From NCBI GenBank assembly GCA_025738555.1, contig JAOVFP010000002.1:2666001-2730000 (forward strand): a stretch of DNA of 64,000 nt. The letters are read 5' to 3'. This document shows positions 11,629-25,021 of the stretch, in pieces. The DNA is from Cyathus striatus. Taxonomy: Eukaryota; Basidiomycota; Agaricomycetes; Agaricales; Nidulariaceae. Position 1 is the stretch's first letter. Each line of letters opens with the position of its first letter. The notes beneath the pieces are model-generated. The model did not search any database. It was not told where the DNA came from and was given only the letters and a program-made list of their open reading frames with translations. Position numbers and translations under genes: made by a program.

Positions 11629-13352
11629 TCACGAGTCACCAAAATCTTCAGGATCGGTATACTCTTCTGGGCTTGAAATCGACCTGGACCCTCCGGCTCC
11701 AGGAAATGCCATGTCAAACGTTACTTGCGAGGATAATGGATGCAACGTCGGCGACGAAATTGTATTTCCTTCGTTCGATGACCACCCTGGGGTCCCGTAA
11801 GAGTGGCTCGGCTGGAATGTTTGGGAGAGAAAGGCAATGTTGGCGACGAGGTGTTGAAAGAGGTTCCGGTGTGCGGACTAGCGCGTCGTTCTTTTGAGTC
11901 ATCCGATGCCTCTCGCCATGGCTGCAATCTATGGGAAACGCTATCCCGACGTCCTACCAAATGACCAGGATAACGATGTGAAAAGGTAGGTGAAATTCCT
12001 TCCACTTTATCCCGACGTGCTATCGCAGGTGGGTCATCATATGGATGATTGGAGCGTATTCTGCCACTTCTTTCGGAGTAACCACTGCCAGACTGATTAG
12101 GAGAATTCCAGCGTTGTGATGGAAATGATGACCACTGCGTATCGCCCTGCGAGACCATAACTTGATCGCGACGCTGAGTGTAATCGAAAGGGGGTGTAGG
12201 TGTCGAAGACCAACCTAGCTCATGGCGGGATGTATGGGTACCGAGATTGCTCGTACTACCACGCCCATAGACATCTGAGGTCCCCACTCCATGTCCGTGT
12301 TGTAGATGATATAGAGAATTACCCGGGGAGAATGGATTGTCCACTGGGGAAATAGGGCTAGTGTTGGGGCCCCAGGGAGGTGAGGTTGGAATTGATTGTG
12401 GGTGATCTTCGAGTTTGCAACTATCCAGTGGTTCAGGGTCCTCAGCTTCACAACTGAATGAAGGTAAAGCACGAATTCGGCTCGAAACCTGTAGGGCACT
12501 CACACTAGTCTAGGTTTTCCATCAGGACCCATCTCGATTTTCGGTGGCACACGGAAATTTGTCAATCGGAAAATATGCGGTGGCATGTGCAATGCCATGA
12601 TATCCGGCCGCGACGACGGTTTCTAATCATTTGCTTTTAGGTTATCACCATAAAGGTTAAATCGCGAATACCTTAAGTTTCCCCGACCTTATGTCTTCAG
12701 ACGTGTAGTATGATATTAGGTGTAAGTCTGATCCTTCCACCGTCACCGTAATAGTCTGTTGCATTCATCGTCCGCGCCTGCCCATGTCGAGTATTGTTTC
12801 GAAGCACATACCTTCTTGATCAAACCGTTAGGCTTAAACGTTCCTTGGTCGCTGCTTGATGCTTGACCTCTGAATCCGCCTGCAATATGTTCCGGTGAGT
12901 GAGTCCGTACAAGAGACCTGCCAGGGGAAGGAGAACCATCGGTTGGGTATGATTTCTTATGGTTACTTCGACTACTAGACCTTTCGTTAATCTCCCGATA
13001 CACCTATATCAATGTGTGTGAGGACCCCACATGCATGTCAATACTGGATATTTACCAAAAAATTCCCAACAATGCGCGAAGGGGACCATAAGAGGCCATC
13101 TAACAGTGATGATAAGTTCGCCCGTACACGCAGACAGTAAACACCCTCACCAGTCCATCGTTTTATACCACTCTCCTCGACGCTGAATACGAAAACGGCT
13201 CCGCTCTTGATCATACTTCGACGCTCCGAATCGTTGAGCCGGCGTGTAATGCGAGGAATGACACCTTGTCTTGCTGCATGGATGAGACGGAGCGCATGAA
13301 CAGTAGTTTCGACGTAGCCGATGAATGGTGGTACGTCTGGGTTGCTCGTCAT
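11629..13352 (-). CDS. WOPR-domain (Gti1/Pac2 family) transcription regulator
   Basis: Seven exons on the minus strand (13151-13352, 13056-13099, 12812-13003, 12672-12755, 12504-12622, 11958-12453, 11629-11877) give about 461 residues. The N-terminal half is the WOPR domain in two parts: P-P-F-I-G-Y-V-E-T-T and the R-R-L-N-D-S-E-R-R-S-M-I-K-S-G motif in exon 1, L-L-W-S-P-S-R at the exon 1/2 junction, then F-K-P-N-G-L-I-K-K-T-I, H-L-I-S-Y-Y-T, and L-T-N-F-R-V-P-P-K. Family knowledge: Wor1/Gti1/Pac2 proteins bind DNA and act as nuclear switches of morphology and secondary programmes. The C-terminal half is Ser/Pro/His/Gly-rich and probably disordered, ending in an acidic D-P-E-D-F-G-D-S. The last junction (donor at 11957, acceptor before 11877) is the least certain; without it the frame ends near 11721. 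Confidence 0.88.
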
Positions 13353-16300
13353 GTTGAAAAGCTCGAGCTTGAGGTTGTTGGACGGTTAGGAGGGTTAGGT
13401 ATAGAGAAGCTGGGTCTTTTTATCATCCGCCTTTCGTGCTGTTCTTTGCATAATCGACGATTGTATCAGGTTCCGGATCGATAGCTTTGGGTAGGAAATT
13501 TGCCACCTGTAGGATGTTGAAAACTCCTTACATCGGCGTCCAATAGCCTTTACGAGGATATCCAGGGAGTCTTTACGCGAAGGCTTGTTTACTTGACATA
13601 CAACGCCACCTGTGAGTCATCTATCTTCTTTTGATGCTGGTAAAGTTCAGGTCTGCGTGAACATTTCGGCCAAAATCTGTTCTATAGTTGGGTCTATGAA
13701 TTTTTCCGGTACTTCAACTTTTTTGGATAGCAAGAGATCCGGAATCTTTCGAGCTCCTGTGCATTTCTATGAATGGGGACCCATAAATTACCTTGTTCAT
13801 AACATGTAATCGACTATTGTACTGTCCATTATACCTTCTTAAGCAGGAGAAGATTTCATTCATGGATGGAAGGAATGATTACATTTGGTACATGGAATAG
13901 ATACTACAGCAGCGTGGAGACGTTTTATGGTCCACAAATTCGATCCCTAGAAATAACGGAAACGAAGATACCTCTCGAGGATGTTTCCGCTCTCCGAGTC
14001 CGTGGACATCCAATGCCGGCCCGTTCGGTTTATCACTAACGGAGGAGAGAATGGGGGATGGGTCTCGGACATCGGGAACGCTATCTGTCCTCAAAGAGGT
14101 TCAGGAACTTCCTCTCACGTCGCTTCGTTTCCAGTGAATTCGAGGCATTGACCCTGATTTTGGGTACTGTCGTATTCGTTCTTGATTCTCGTCCGCAAGC
14201 CACTAGCGCGTTTGCTTATGTAGATCTTCTCAGTTTCATCATGCGTTTCCATCCATCCAAGCGAAATCAGATAGCGCCGACTAGCTTGTTTTGTGACTGA
14301 GAACATTCTTGGCCACCTCATTGCTAAAGTTGCATGATTAAAGAAATTCTGCTCGTATAGCTGGATGAAGAAAGCACGGAGATAAAATTAAATGCCAGCG
14401 AAAACCAACTCCTGCACGTCGACATGTTGTCTGTCTACTACTGGTTTATGAAACCCAGGAGCTAGGTACATGAGGCCTGAAGCCTTAGATGGATAGTGTG
14501 ACTGTCTATACGATTCAAGTAGCACATTGCCAACATCACGTTCTTTGCATAGCCCCGGAGGAAAAGAGTCCACATTGATGGACAAAAATACTCGTCCTGA
14601 GTGGGTATAAAGAAAGGATGAAGTTTTGAGAAGAATCACCGATGCACAATCAAACACGAATTTTGCAATAAATGGAAGTATGACAACGTAACATCGACTT
14701 TTGCACACAACAAACCCTTCGAAACCGATCATACCCACGGCAGTGAAGGTATCCGCCAACGCCCTGCAAAATTCCGATCGTGGATTAAACACCAACTTCC
14801 CGAGATGAGCTTGATTAGGATCCCTCTATATAGAAATGTCGTGGTTAGGGAGGAGTTTCAAACAGACGGATAGTGCTGCAAAGTAGAATAATACTTTACA
14901 AGCATCCCTAAGCTAGTCCTTTCTAATTGTTGTAAACGACTTCATTCATATCCGTATCGTTCGATTGTCTACCTCTAACCTTGAACATATGTCGGTGCAA
15001 GAAAGGAAGACGTACATCTTTGCGCGTATCAGGAATCCCAGTTTAATGAACCACTTCCCAGTGGAATAAATATATAAACCAAACTATATCGGAGTAGTGA
15101 TCATCGTCATCGATAGTATAGAAAGCTTTTGAGACACGATTCTGTGGACACTTTGAGCCAAGTTCCGATTCCGAGACCTCCTCGGCGATCTCATCTGTCT
15201 GGTCAAAATTCATGTATTTCGTCTCTTCTTGCATGTAAATATTAAATAAGGCACAGCGCGTGTAAAATTCTATACCGGTAGTTCGCTATGTCGCTGAGAG
15301 GAATAAGTTCGTTACACGAAACAGAATTACGAGGTGTTTGAGGGGAACATACAGCGTAATTGAATGATTAATATGGAGTCCTGTATGCCTGAACGCTTGC
15401 AACATTATGGGTTAACTTTACAGCGCAGGAATCAAGGGGTCATCCACATCCAAGGCTTGACATTGTTTCAATATACAGTGAGTGACCATTGATGTAGTTG
15501 AACCAGAGTGGTGGAAATGGGGGCCTTAGTTCATTAGGAAGTAACTTCAGTCCCTCGTCGATTTTGGGATGCTGAATATACATTACTGGTATCTATTAAC
15601 CCAATCTTAGGTAGCACGACTCACTTATGATAGTCTTGTCCCCAGCTGCAATTAAAATCGATTTATGTCACCCCGCTCCTTCAGCAACTCTGCCAACGTG
15701 TGGCCGAGTCAAACAACCATCCAGAAATGCACCTGATCACAGCTTCCGCGTAAAAAAAATACTGCCACCATATTGTGGAATTGTTGCCAAATGTCTCGTG
15801 CTTGAGCTGAAGTCTCAGTATAGTATATTATAATTTTAAGTATTTATCACTTACTACCACTTGACTCTACGAGGCGCTGGTAATCATTAGGTCCATGCCA
15901 GAGAGTAAGAAGATCGCAGAAAAAGCGTCTACTGATAGGATATCGAACAATACTGTCAGAATGATATAGTAATATGGTGCAGCAATATTCAACGTGACAA
16001 CCTTCGTAAAGGTTTCCTATACTAGTTTTTAAGCATGGAGGTGCCAGTCAGCGGTACGCAGAGTAAACATACCTTATAAAAGCTACCCGACAGATAAGAT
16101 TCCATGAAAAGTAGCTTTCTTTCCTTCTTTCTGGGTGATGAAGTTAGCGGCATGGAATCCAGCCGTCCTTAAAAGTTCCTCAAGTAAGTACTTCCAATTT
16201 CGTCTCGAGATAAAACACCCACTGTATTTCGAACTACCTATGGTAGAGAGACCGAAAAACGTTTTTAAAACAAAGAAAATAGTTGGTGTTGATATGATTC

Positions 16301-19180
16301 AATTCTTTATATCTGGGGGGAGTCGCCGCAGAACAGCCAGAGGGGAAGAAACACCGGGGGGATTAGAACCATTGTTTATAAAAAGAGAATGTAAGTTTAG
16401 AGACTCGGAGACTCGGAGTTCGGAGGAAAAAGGTATGTAATCGCCGTTTCCCATTCGGCCGACGGCAAGTGTATAGCCGCACGCAGATTTTATCAATCAG
16501 CTGTATTTAGATTTCAGTTCAAAAAAAAATATGACCAACTATGTAATTCATAAGTTTCAAATCCAAAGCACCCATCTGCTTGTTTTGTCTAACAGAACAG
16601 CCCTGGGGGGAGGATAAATAATATACAGTTCGTGAGGACGAACTGCGTCCGCCGGCCGGAATATGCCGAAAGTAATGGTGCCTTCTTACCAGTTTCCTCC
16701 CAGCTACCAGGTACGAAGCTCCGTTCGCCGTTGATGCCTGTGAGATGCTGTACGTTTAACACGGCTGGGGAGCGAAAGACAAAATTATTTCAAGGTTTCG
16801 GGCACTTACGTGGGACTACGGCGATTTCGTTGACTCGATATCAAGCAACGAGCTAGGTCGCCGATCAGCTTCTTGCTCCTTATATTTCTAGGGCACAAAT
16901 AGAAGCTCAAGAATTCACCGCAAGGAAGGAAAGGTTTTATTATCTATCTGTTCTCGTCCTCGCAGTACAATCTACAGGCTGTTTTCCATGAATCTTAGCT
17001 GCCTACAATATATCAATTAAGTAACTTCAGAAAGTGCAGCCAGGAGGCAAAAAAATCTTTGGGCCAAAACAAGTGTTTCAGTACATGAGTATATAATGAC
17101 ATCATAAATAATTTTCAGAATGCCTGATCATACAAGCAGATGGTACAGATGGCATGCGATTGTCATCTCCGCCGCGTTCTTCTGCTTTCGCTATGAATTG
17201 ACAGATCGGCGAACTGCTGTCAAGTCAGAAAGGGTTCTTTGTACATCACAAAAGTTGACCACAAGACTGTTGCTACCTGAGCCTTCAAAGCGCAACAGTA
17301 ATCGTTAACATCTCAGCTTTTTAAGAGAATTGATGCTTGTACCACAAGAAAATATTATAACCCTATAGTACTTTCATGAAGGTAGTAGGATACATGACAG
17401 AAGACGTCGATCACAGCCATTTTAATATCGGAAAGACTCACGCTGATGAGCGTATACAGTGGATGTTGAGGTTAATCATTGATACCAAACATGACTGGGA
17501 GTTGAAGATACCACTGCTTAAAAAGTGAGATCAAATTTTAGCGTTGAACCGAACTAACTTGTGCGCATTTGATATCCAGTGTGCGAGACAATAAGAAAAC
17601 TACATAGTATTGCTGGATATTCGCGGAGTTCTAAGCTCGGAGTATTGCAGCACTTGTTGGCGTTAGCTTGGAGCCAACATATTGGGAAGATCTATTACAT
17701 AGGATTCCAAGTTACGGGTTCAAAACTTTCCGTTGCTCGCTTCAAATTTATCCACTACGATGGCTTCCGTTGCTCGTCAAGGTAATTCCCTACCATCAAG
17801 TGTTAAAATAATCAAGAATTGTTGTAGGCCAACATTTCGAGAGTATGGTCACTATGAAGTGCTAGCCAGTAGTCAAGGAAAGTCAGAACTTTATCATCCT
17901 CGATCTTGATCAAAGTGATCCCGATTCCTTTACTTGATTCTGTACTTTAACATAATGAGTATAATCGCGATTTGACTTCATATACATACTAACCGAGGAC
18001 ACTTATCAGAACACTAATAAACTCGGAACTCAATGTCTACAGTGATATTATGCATAAGCTTATATAAAAGTATAATCAATCTTTGCTCCCATATGAGGTG
18101 CAGCGGGAGCGCCGCACGTATGGAACAAGGTATGCCGAGCTTCGATAGGCGTTGAATGCTAAGGATCAGCATTGCTATGATTTCAAATGTGAGCTACAAC
18201 ATATATTATATTTTCAGATAATCTATAGTATGTACCACTGCCAAAAGATATAAGAAATATAGGTACAGTATATAGGTACTGGGAGATCGTTTAAGCGTCG
18301 CTTCTGTCATATGTAGTAGTATAGGGAATTTTCGAGTCAGTGCCACCGAATTGAGACGCCTGCTTGTAATGCAGGCACAATATTTCCAGCAAGAGATCTT
18401 GAAAAAGTCCAGTTGATTCAGAGAAGCTTATTTAATGGATATATAATGCAAAATAGTATTGAATTTATTAGTGTGCAGTATTCGACCATTGTATTCGAAT
18501 CTCGATGAAGTTCTCTGCCGCTCTTTGTCCTGGGTCATCTACAAATATTTAAGTACGGTGTACGCGCCAAAACCGCAGGGTATAGTTATCAAATGTGAAA
18601 TGCGATAATTGTGTAGATTGTAATGATCCAGCGTAAGTTGAACCTACCTGTAGCCTGTCTGTACTATAACTTGAGTCTTTCAGCCGTCAGTAGAAATTCG
18701 ACGTCAGATTCGTCAGTTGCAGTTCCAGGAAAGGAGGATGAAGCAAAGAATGTTTCATTATCAAATCGATTAGATACCACTTGCTGGGTTTGTTGGGATA
18801 GTTGGAACGTCGGATTGGTAACTGTCTCGAGCGTGGGAATACGTGTGAAACCCCGCGACGAATCACGATCAAGTGATGTTCCGGTTTGGTTCCGGTCTTA
18901 CTTCCTATTTTTCACATTTCAGCAACCGTTCAGTCACTGGATCACTGAGCACTCGTTTTTCTGCTATAGCCGTTTTACTTTTTTTACAGTGAAGACAAAC
19001 TTTTGCGCTGCTCAGCAGAGAGTCTAAGACAACTACGTCATCTGCGTAAAACAATGGGCATACTAATAATTACTTCATGAATTTTCCTCTTCGCTTATCG
19101 TTATTCTTGGAACACCCCGAAACTGGCGTGACATTACCTATCTATCCAACACTGGTTTCTGATTCTAGTCGCTTGCAAAT
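13353..19180. other. long gene-poor stretch
   Basis: Nearly 6 kb without a gene I can defend. The best frame is on the minus strand at 14388-14795 (135 codons, ending E-L-V-F-A-G-I). Its middle reads like a conserved C-terminal exon, but no start or family motif was found. Another minus frame at 15043-15234 is acidic and Ser-rich. AT-rich tracts and frequent stops fill 15.2-18.6 kb. No transposase, LTR pair or tRNA was seen. Confidence 0.4.
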
Positions 19181-20000
19181 ATGGCTTCTCTCAATGAATA
19201 TATTCCGGCGTTCATCGAAGCATTGGCACATTCCGAGAGTATGTAACAGCATTTCAGGTCACAACAGAAGGTCATTTTCCATTCTAAGAACTAGACAGTA
19301 GCACATTCCTCGAACGTCTTTGTTTCTCCGGATGTTTTGTGATAGCAGGCGGCCTTTTAATGATTTGTGTTGTTTCTCATGAAGAGAAAACTTTCTACTC
19401 ACTGTCAACACGTCTTTCGCCTCGATTCCGGTATCACGGGAATGTTCGCTCCTCCTACTCCGCTTCTGAGTTAATCTGATGCCTCACACATCTGAAAAAG
19501 GAATCACTCAAGCCGCAGGTGCCACAGGAAGATTTGAAGGTCAGAACTGATATTAGATGAACTTTGATATCAACTCGAGCCTCAAAGCACGCTGCATTCT
19601 TTCTAGAATAATCAGCCTCAGGTACTTATGGAACAAAGAGCATTGAAGCGCTGACAGCAATTATAGGCACACATGGATACTCCCTGCTGATTATAATGAA
19701 CCTCGTGTATCTCAAGATATCACCGACGAGTTCTGTTTATAGGTGTGTTATGTATCTCGATTTATTTCGTTGTAACCAGCTTCTCACATATTTCTTCTTT
19801 AGCAAGGATTGACATTTCGAGTCAACTTTGGGGCTAGAAGCCTTTCACCTGAGATATCAAGATCGATCCTCCGACGTATCCGGAAGGTTCCTCGCACGAG
19901 GAACTGTCAGTTCTAGTCACACTTTTTACGAGAATACTCTGGGGAAGTGGGCTAGTGCTATCGACGAGAATATCACTATTTCGGTGCCAACCAGCTGAGC
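19181..20000 (+). other. possible exons of an unknown gene
   Basis: An ATG at 19181 opens a short exon (M-A-S-L-N-E-Y-I-P-A-F-I) that ends at a good GTATGT donor at 19239. Downstream, a frame around 19297-19480 has a hydrophobic segment (F-V-I-A-G-G-L-L-M-I-C-V-V). Another at about 19620-19740 contains S-I-E-A-L-T-A-I-I. I could not join these in phase, so the gene is only suspected. Confidence 0.2.
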
Positions 20001-21338
20001 GCTGCTTTTCTACATTCACTTTATCACGATTCATTCGATGCTCACCTGGCTCGCGTGCTAGAAATCATGCCTGCGGTACGACCTGCGTGATTTACCTTTC
20101 TATGCCTGAAACCTAGACTCCTGGGTGCTTCTTCCGCTGACTTGCCTGCTTTTTGTGTTCTTGCTGTGTTTTCCTGTAGCACCCGGCCGCCTGGATAAGC
20201 TGCCGCCTCGGCACTCTTTCACAGCTCTTTATCGACGCGAACGTCTACTCCCACATCAGAGGTCACATTGACTACAAACATACCTCTGGGATGAACGCAC
20301 CGAGCTTCCGACAAACGATTCCTTGACTATTTTTTTTGTCTATTTTCACTCGGCGTCTCGCCCCCCCTTCAAAGGCACCCTGAGCCCACGGAATGAAGAA
20401 GTTCTTGGACACGGGACAGGGGCATAATGCTGCCTGCCCCTTTCCACATTGTGGCCATATTCATTTTTGTAATGTGGCCACCATCGTCTGTGTAATTGAG
20501 CATTCGTGTAACAGCATTGCTGATGGGTTCGGTGGTTCTGCGATATCGGAGTACAAGGAGTATCCTATCGTGGACTAGTAAATGAGTGCCGTGAGGGATG
20601 ATTTGCCATCTGGTAATGTTGAGAACAGATTAGTTCCGGAATGAAACGACTTCTAAAATCATCTCATGTAGATGGGTGGATAGCTTTTGACACTGAAATG
20701 GACTGTTTCTTGTGGAACCGACTTTATGGACAAGGAAAGTTGTAGCCCCGGTTCATCCATCATGATGACCATGGATGTCAGGTGGCTTGGGAATACGACA
20801 ATTCTTCCGCTACATTAATTTCACGCGCTCATCTCTACCAATATCCGCAGCTATTTGTTCCTCGCAGAGCTCCTGGGGTGGATGCTAATCAAATACCAGC
20901 GCTGCGGACGGTCTACGGAACGGTGTCGGCGTCTAGCCGGACGTCCTCGCTCGATCTTTAAAGCTAAACTTTGGAAATAAGGTTATCATATAGACATGTT
21001 GACGTGTAAGATAAGCTATCCATTTTCTACGCAAACCTGCTGAGATATATCTGGAACTAAACACGATTCCGGGGTATGTCCTTTTTGTAACGTGTGATAA
21101 CTATTTGCTGGATCTTTGTCAAGACCTGAACATTGGAGGGAACGCGTTATTTGGCTCTGTTAGTTCCGGAAGGTATCAACCTTGTCTCTTGCTGCATCGC
21201 GCGTCACGCATCACGGGACTGATACTAGTCGCGGCACTGCCACTGGTTGTGTTCGCCCTCGAACCTGGAACCATCAACTAAGTATTCTAAGAATCATTAC
21301 ACCGAATATCCAAACCCTTTGCCTTGCTAGTTATAGAA
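20001..21338. other. intergenic, nothing recognised
   Basis: Only short unsupported frames. The part next to 21339 should contain the promoter of the HSBP1-like gene, but no clear TATA box was seen. Confidence 0.35.
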
Positions 21339-21824
21339 ATGGCGACTTCTGCTCTTCCTCTCAAAGTACCCGCCACACCGTCTAGGGCGACAGATAGCGA
21401 CAAGGACAAGACACCTATGGCATCGTCTAAACAAGGAGCTGCTGCCAAAGCCGTTATTGCTCCAGGCGATATCTCCAGCCCTCACGAACTTACCGCGTTT
21501 GTAAATAGCCAACCTTATGTTATGTCACTTCGGTACTCATGACCCTATCGTAGGTGGAGAACCTGCTGGAGCAGCTCGATTCAAAGTTCGACGAGATGTC
21601 CAAACAGATTCTTGACAGAAGTATGTTCGTTCAGTCCTAGCCACTTCGTCATATATTTACAAATGATTCGTCCAGTGACTGATATGTCATCGCGGGTGGA
21701 CGCTCTAGAAGCCTCCATACAGGATATTATCAACGGCGACATCACCAATGTACCAAGTGTGCCACAGTCACCGTCTCCGATACCAGTACCCGGCATGCGA
21801 AGGTCAGAAAGTGGACCCCAGTGA
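21339..21824 (+). CDS. heat-shock factor binding protein 1-like (HSBP1)
   Basis: Three exons (21339-21500, 21554-21620, 21676-21824) give 125 residues. The centre matches the HSBP1 coiled coil: E-L-T-A-F-V-E-N-L-L-E-Q-L across the first junction, then K-F-D-E-M-S-K-Q-I-L-D-R, and M-T-D-M-S-S-R-V-D-A-L-E across the second. Both splice sites fall inside the conserved helix and restore it exactly, which is strong support for the model. Family knowledge: HSBP1 is a small trimeric coiled-coil protein that binds the heat-shock factor HSF1 and the WASH complex. This copy has an N-terminal extension of about 50 residues and a Pro/Ser-rich tail that the 76-residue human protein lacks. Confidence 0.88.
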
Positions 21825-22626
21825 ACGCTTCTGATTATGCCGCAAGGGTATGAGCGACCTCCTGTAAGTACTGTTACTCAAACTTACTTCTATTCCGCCC
21901 GCCGACGTTTAGTCTTATATCACAGTGATAGTTGGCGCAAGTGGCGACGCACATTCATGTGCTCCTTCATAGAAGTCTAGCGTTCAAGGGGCACACTTTT
22001 ACTTTTACTGTTAGTATTATTGTGCTCCTAACCCCTGACGTTAATCCTTTGGACGCTCCATAATGAGGACATTGTGCGGTTAAAGGATGTAGGCCATCTT
22101 GTATTATTATATGAATAGCTAATGCTCGCGAAAGCGAACGCACTTACTACTACAGTACTGGAACTATTAGAGGGACAATTTTAGATACCTGGTTGCTATG
22201 TATCTTTCTTATCTTTATTTCCTGTTGCGTTTCGCTGCGAGGATTTATCATTTTAAAGTGTAAACTTCGAGATTTCGACATGATGTCAAGTAGTGCACCT
22301 TCGATTCCCGCATTTTCGCCAGTTGGTTTCCTGCTCCTCTTCGCTCCTCGAATCTACCTAGAAAGTTCACGAGCGAATGCTGTCCGGTAGGTGAGGTGAG
22401 AGTCAGCCTCGTCGTATGTGCATACATCGGAGGATACCTAGAGCCGACCGAAAGTGACATCGGCATTGGTTCCTGGCCGTTGTCTGTCACAGCAGCTCAC
22501 ACTCTCGTCTGCCACTCATGCATTTCGCCGCTGCCTCTATCGCTTTATAGACTTTTTATCAAATTTTAACCTCACTATCTATTTCGAACGACCGTAAAAG
22601 AATATTGGAAAAATCGAGCGAAAAAA
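21825..22626. other. intergenic between two plus-strand genes
   Basis: This contains the 3' region of the HSBP1-like gene and the upstream region of the next gene. No frame or repeat stands out. Confidence 0.4.
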
Positions 22627-24072
22627 ATGTCGCAGATGACGCCAACTCCGACATATTCTCGCTTTCAGGCCATTATTTCTGCGAAACCCGGGACAGACCC
22701 CCTCCCTCCACCCGTTCAGAACTCGCAGTTCCCAAGGTACTCTTATGACTCTTGGCCCGGTGTCCTCGACAACCGTAAGCGGAAGAGGCAATCGTACGAT
22801 ACTGGGCCACGTAACATTAACAAGGCTCTTCAGAGGGCGATGGAAAACGAGGTTCATGCGGTGAAAGAGGTGCGATTGCTTCTTGACACGATTCATGCGT
22901 CTCATACTAATCTATATATCATTGATGCTTATAGCAGACGGTGCAGTACAAGGACCGGCAGCACCTTATCGAAGGTCTACGAGAACGCTTCAAGCAGGGG
23001 CCCGAGGTAGATTTTCATGGCTACTACGAAACGCCCGATCCTGGTGTTACCCACAAGCAGCGAATTCAAACTATTACACATGAAATTTGGAAAGCTACGG
23101 GATATCGATTCACGTATGTTCTTCCTCTTTCTCTGTTGAAGCGGTTTTTTTATGTCGATCTTATTATACAGTGTAAAGGACCACCCTCATATTAAAGACG
23201 GCCATAAAACTAGATTCTGGTGTTCTCAAGATGAAGCACATCGCTCCAAGTCCTCTAGAATGGCACCAAAACCTCGCGTTCTGAGTGGAGGGGAAGTTAT
23301 GGCGAAGACTCGTTACCCCTGTAGAAGTCGGCTGCTCATCTCATCCAGAGACGCAGAGACTCCTGGTCAAAGAATAATTACAGTTAGGATGCATCACCAT
23401 GTAGCTCATGAACCCTACGTCGATTCATCGCTACCCCCGGAGGTCGCTCAGACAATATGGGAAAGCTTCGGCTGGCTGAACGGGGGCTTCGTCGCAGCGA
23501 ATAGCACCAGTGAGACCAATCATGGTGGCGGGGAGAACGTGGCGGGTCCTTCTACGAACGGCTTTGCAGGGCATTCTTCTGTGGACAAAAACGACGCGTC
23601 TGATGGAGGACTCGAGTCCGATGTGGAAGGGGTAGATAGCGCCTCCCTGGTAGAAGTCAACGGACATGTGGACCTGCATTCCGGCCAAGCAATTCGCGCT
23701 GTTCCTTCACTCATACCACAGATCCCAGCTGAGCTTACTCTTGAAGAGCAAGAGTACCAACAGCGCATGAAGATGCACATTCGTAACATCCGCGAATTCT
23801 GCGATGGTCTGGAATATCAGCTTCAGTTCAATGACTTTCGGTTGTTAGAAGTGCTAGAACGTGAGGGAGGATCGTTCCTGCAATTTGTGGAGGACTGTCT
23901 GAGGAAGGAAGGTCGTCTAAGCTCGGCGGATGGATCGGATGCTGCTTCCTCTTCTGGATTAACTGGTAATAGTCTGAATGGAAACATGGCACTTGGGTTG
24001 AGGTCTATTACTGCTGCTGCCGCTGCAGACATGTCAGTTATCTCTAGCGTAGCGAGAGAGGGGGGCAGCTGA
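22627..24072 (+). CDS. conserved protein with possible FLYWCH/WRKY-GCM1-like zinc site
   Basis: Three exons (22627-22869, 22938-23113, 23172-24072) give 439 residues. After a Pro-rich, basic start (R-K-R-K-R near residue 50) comes a conserved block across exons 2 and 3: F-H-G-Y-Y-E-T-P, then F-W-C-S-Q-D-E-A-H, R-Y-P-C-R-S-R-L-L-I-S-S-R-D and I-T-V-R-M-H-H-H-V-A-H-E-P-Y. The C..C..H-x-H spacing resembles the zinc sites of FLYWCH, FAR1 and WRKY-GCM1 domains, so DNA binding is plausible. The rest is acidic and Ser/Gly-rich, with a helical segment near residues 330-380 and an Ala-rich tail. I do not know a function. It may be a host gene domesticated from a MULE-type transposase, but no catalytic residues are seen. 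Confidence 0.72.
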
Positions 24073-25021
24073 AGGGGAGATTGGATGTAGAACTTTCTGG
24101 GGCCAAGTAAACCATGTGCCTCTGGAAACGGTGTCCAGCTGGGTGCGTTTCTGAGTGTTAGGCTCCAATATTACTGATCGTGACGAAAGCTTGCAGGGCT
24201 CCTCCAAATCCGCTACTTTAGAACTCATAGGACGTATCCGATCGTGGCGCGCTCAAGATCTGGAAGTACGTACTACACGCGCTCATTGTTTGCTCCTGCT
24301 CGTATATTCTCCGGGCTTTTGATTGGAGTAGTTCTTTCTCTTTTCCGGGTTACAGAATATGCTGGCTGGCTGGCTGAATGGATGGTCGATTCCAATATAT
24401 TGGTGTCTCCACCTTGCCACTACTCCGCGCAGCTGTGTAATCGTGATACCCTCAGCTGTTTTACTTCATCTCTTCGGTAGTGGATGCCCACTTTCCGATG
24501 GTTCAGTACATATCACGTGACTATCGACATCGTTATCGTTATCTTAAATGCTACATGAATTTCTGCTTCACACGGCTTGAGAACTTGGACTTACATCGGT
24601 GGGAACAGTGCTTTGAATAGGTTTGAGTACGGTTATTGGAGCGCTCACATACCCACGCACACATGCAACCGCCCACCTAAATCCCGCGACGACTGGGCCA
24701 AGACTGGGCAACGTTCAGGCAGGGCACGTGAGGCTTGCTCCACAACACTCGGAAATACGCTCGCACTCTGTACTCACCATGTACTTGGCAAGATGATTCT
24801 GCGGATATACGACGCGGCCCGTACTAACAATTCCTCAGAACACTTTATAGGCAATGCTGATTCGCATGTATCAGCGAAGGCTCTCTTAATGACCATCTGC
24901 AATTAGGCCTATCGATGTGAGGTTATGCTTTGTTCCCCTCATCTGCCCATTCCCGACGTGATACAACTTTTCGTTCTCTTTCGTATCTGAAGCTAAATAC
25001 TGTCTGTCCTTATTGAGTTTT
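24073..25021. other. intergenic, nothing recognised
   Basis: Overlapping frames of 60-110 codons on both strands have no motif. This probably holds the 3' UTR of the upstream gene and the promoter of the next. Confidence 0.4.

Noticed and set aside
11721..12503. 260-codon minus-strand frame as an independent gene
   Set aside because: It starts at a GTG that is part of a splice donor. It is the disordered C-terminal exon of the WOPR gene.
1..13352. Terpene biosynthetic gene cluster around the sesquiterpene synthase
   Set aside because: The neighbours are a small secreted protein, a proteasome chaperone and a distant WOPR regulator; no P450, oxidoreductase or transporter is adjacent.
18623..19027. 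134-codon plus-strand frame
   Set aside because: Cys/Ser/Phe-rich without a motif, and I could not link it to other exons.
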